The notes under the pieces are model-generated. The model saw nothing but the letters and a program-made list of their open reading frames with translations. It searched no databases and was not told the DNA's origin. This document shows, piece after piece, positions 6,205 through 7,431 of a stretch of 7,431 bases of DNA; positions within the stretch are counted from its first letter, which is position 1; every line of letters begins with the position of its first letter. The position numbers and the translations under genes were made by a program. The stretch spans positions 1 to 7,431 of the forward strand of contig NZ_CAMYEZ010000106.1 in the NCBI RefSeq assembly GCF_947254915.1, in the 5' to 3' direction. The stretch is from an uncultured Porphyromonas sp. Its GTDB lineage: Bacteria > Bacteroidota > Bacteroidia > Bacteroidales > Porphyromonadaceae.

Positions 6205-7431
6205 ATGGCAAGCGGTAAACTCAAGTCGCTAATAGATAGAGTGCGAGGTAATCAAGATGCGAAGACTCTTATTGAGAACTTTGCATCACTCTCTGCACTG
6301 CAAGTGGTCACCTTAATACTTCCTCTTATAACTCTGCCTTATGTACTAAGAGTGATGGGTAAGTCTGGGTATGGCGTTTATGTGATGGCCATAACTATGA
6401 TGGACTACTTTGTTACTATTACAGACTTTGGGTTTGCAGTATTGGCTCCGAGAGATGTTGCACTCACTAGAGATGATAAAGACGCTCGCAATAAGGTTTA
6501 CTCCCAAGTCATCTTTACGAAGATTGCTTTGGCCGTGCTAGCTATACTGTTGTTTTCAATACTGATTATAGCTGTACCCTCGTTCAGACAAGATTGGATC
6601 TCGTATCTATGTGCTCTCCCCATATTGCTCGGCTCTGTATTTATTACAGACTGGTTCTTTCAGGGGATAGAGCAGATGAAGTTCATCACGATTATACAGG
6701 TAACTACACGCGTGTTATTCACCTGTCTGGTTTTTGTTGTAATTAGAGAGTCTGGAGACTTCAATAAATACATCCTCTTGCAGTCCATGACCTATGCCCT
6801 ATCAGCCGTAATCTCTCAGTTGATCGTCCGAAGGAAGCATCATGTAAGATTTGTGCGGGTATCTATGATTGAGTTCAAAGAGACGGTACAGGAAAACCTC
6901 CCTATATTCATCAACATCTTCTTACCCAACCTCTACAATGCTGGGGGAATCCTGCTGTTGGGGCTTTTTCATGATCACAATGCCGTAGGTACGTATGAGA
7001 CTCTGCATAAGATTGCCATGATAGGTCTTACGTTAGTGACTATCCTGTCTCAAGTCTTTTTCCCATTTTTGAGCCGTCGTAAAGAGGCTTTTCGGAGAAG
7101 TGCGAGAATCTCAATTGTCGTCGGAGTATGCTCTGCAGGACTAGCACTCATTGGTACTCCAGTCGTATTTTGGTACCTCGCCATAGAGTGGGCTATCACA
7201 CCCTTTATTGTATATGCTATCCTGTGTGTCAACATAGTCTGTCTTACGGTTATCAAGACTTATGGTCAGAACTTCCTCATCACGCATGGGTACGACATTA
7301 AGTATGTTAGAGCGACTCTTATATCTTCTCTCATAGGAGGCGGCTTAGCTTTGATACTCATATACCCACTCTCTGCCATTGGCGCAGCACTGACGCTGAC
7401 ACTTAGCAATGGCTTAGGGGGAGCTATGTGC
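6205..7431 (+). CDS. Wzx/RfbX-type oligosaccharide flippase, 3' end beyond window
   Basis: The frame is open from ATG 6205 to the last base, giving 409 residues without a stop, so the C-terminus (perhaps 60-80 residues of a usual length near 480) is missing. It is a polytopic membrane protein of the MOP/PST superfamily that moves undecaprenyl-linked repeat units across the inner membrane. Typical marks are an amphipathic N-terminus leading to a first helix (about 27-50) with PLITLPYVLRVMG, the YGVYV start of helix two (56-60), DFGF (74-77), and WFFQGIEQMKFI (150-161), a recognisable RfbX/Wzx signature. Further helices lie near 104-124, 132-149, 164-181, 236-254, 268-290, 302-324 and 332-350. 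It starts 3 bp after the arginase-family stop, with GAAGGG upstream. Its presence implies a Wzx/Wzy-type pathway whose polymerase and glycosyltransferases should lie to the right. Confidence 0.93.
   Translation, partial: MASGKLKSLIDRVRGNQDAKTLIENFASLSALQVVTLILPLITLPYVLRVMGKSGYGVYVMAITMMDYFVTITDFGFAVLAPRDVALTRDDKDARNKVYSQVIFTKIALAVLAILLFSILIIAVPSFRQDWISYLCALPILLGSVFITDWFFQGIEQMKFITIIQVTTRVLFTCLVFVVIRESGDFNKYILLQSMTYALSAVISQLIVRRKHHVRFVRVSMIEFKETVQENLPIFINIFLPNLYNAGGILLLGLFHDHNAVGTYETLHKIAMIGLTLVTILSQVFFPFLSRRKEAFRRSARISIVVGVCSAGLALIGTPVVFWYLAIEWAITPFIVYAILCVNIVCLTVIKTYGQNFLITHGYDIKYVRATLISSLIGGGLALILIYPLSAIGAALTLTLSNGLGGAMC

Overview
The window looks like part of a surface-polysaccharide (capsule or O-antigen type) gene cluster from a Bacteroidota bacterium. 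A Porphyromonas-like host is my best guess, but it rests on gene style rather than a marker gene. In support, initiation sites mostly lack a strong Shine-Dalgarno sequence and are A-rich instead, genes are tightly packed on one strand, and a short four-helix-bundle (23S-IVS/S23 type) gene sits in heptanucleotide repeats.

Layout, all genes on the + strand. Positions 1-154 are 22 consecutive 7-bp units (consensus A-C/T-A/C-G-C-C/T-A). A 119-aa four-helix-bundle gene follows at 162-521. Positions 522-662 hold more of the same heptads: seven in inverted orientation (524-572), then a switch at a GCTAGC palindrome back to direct orientation (573-662). The last five direct heptads lie inside the start of the next gene. 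That gene, 623-1915, is a UDP-N-acetylhexosamine 6-dehydrogenase of the TviB/WbpO type. Then come a membrane acyltransferase (1933-3000), an ATP-grasp ligase (3029-4198), a second unrelated ATP-grasp ligase (4262-5299), an arginase-family ureohydrolase (5302-6201) and a Wzx-type flippase that is open to the right edge (6205-7431). The last three are separated by 2-3 bp and almost certainly share a transcript.

How they may work together. The dehydrogenase makes a nucleotide-activated uronic acid, the acyltransferase could O-acylate the glycan, and the flippase would export the lipid-linked repeat unit. The two ATP-grasp enzymes and the arginase homologue are the unusual part. One reading is that an amino acid or amine, possibly arginine-derived ornithine, is joined by an amide bond to a carboxylate such as the uronic acid. 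This is inference from context.

The most striking sequence-level observation is that the dehydrogenase has only one usable start codon, and it lies upstream of five 7-bp repeats. Gain or loss of a single unit brings a TAG stop into frame right at the end of the tract. The gene is therefore built like a contingency (phase-variable) locus that could switch uronic acid synthesis on and off.
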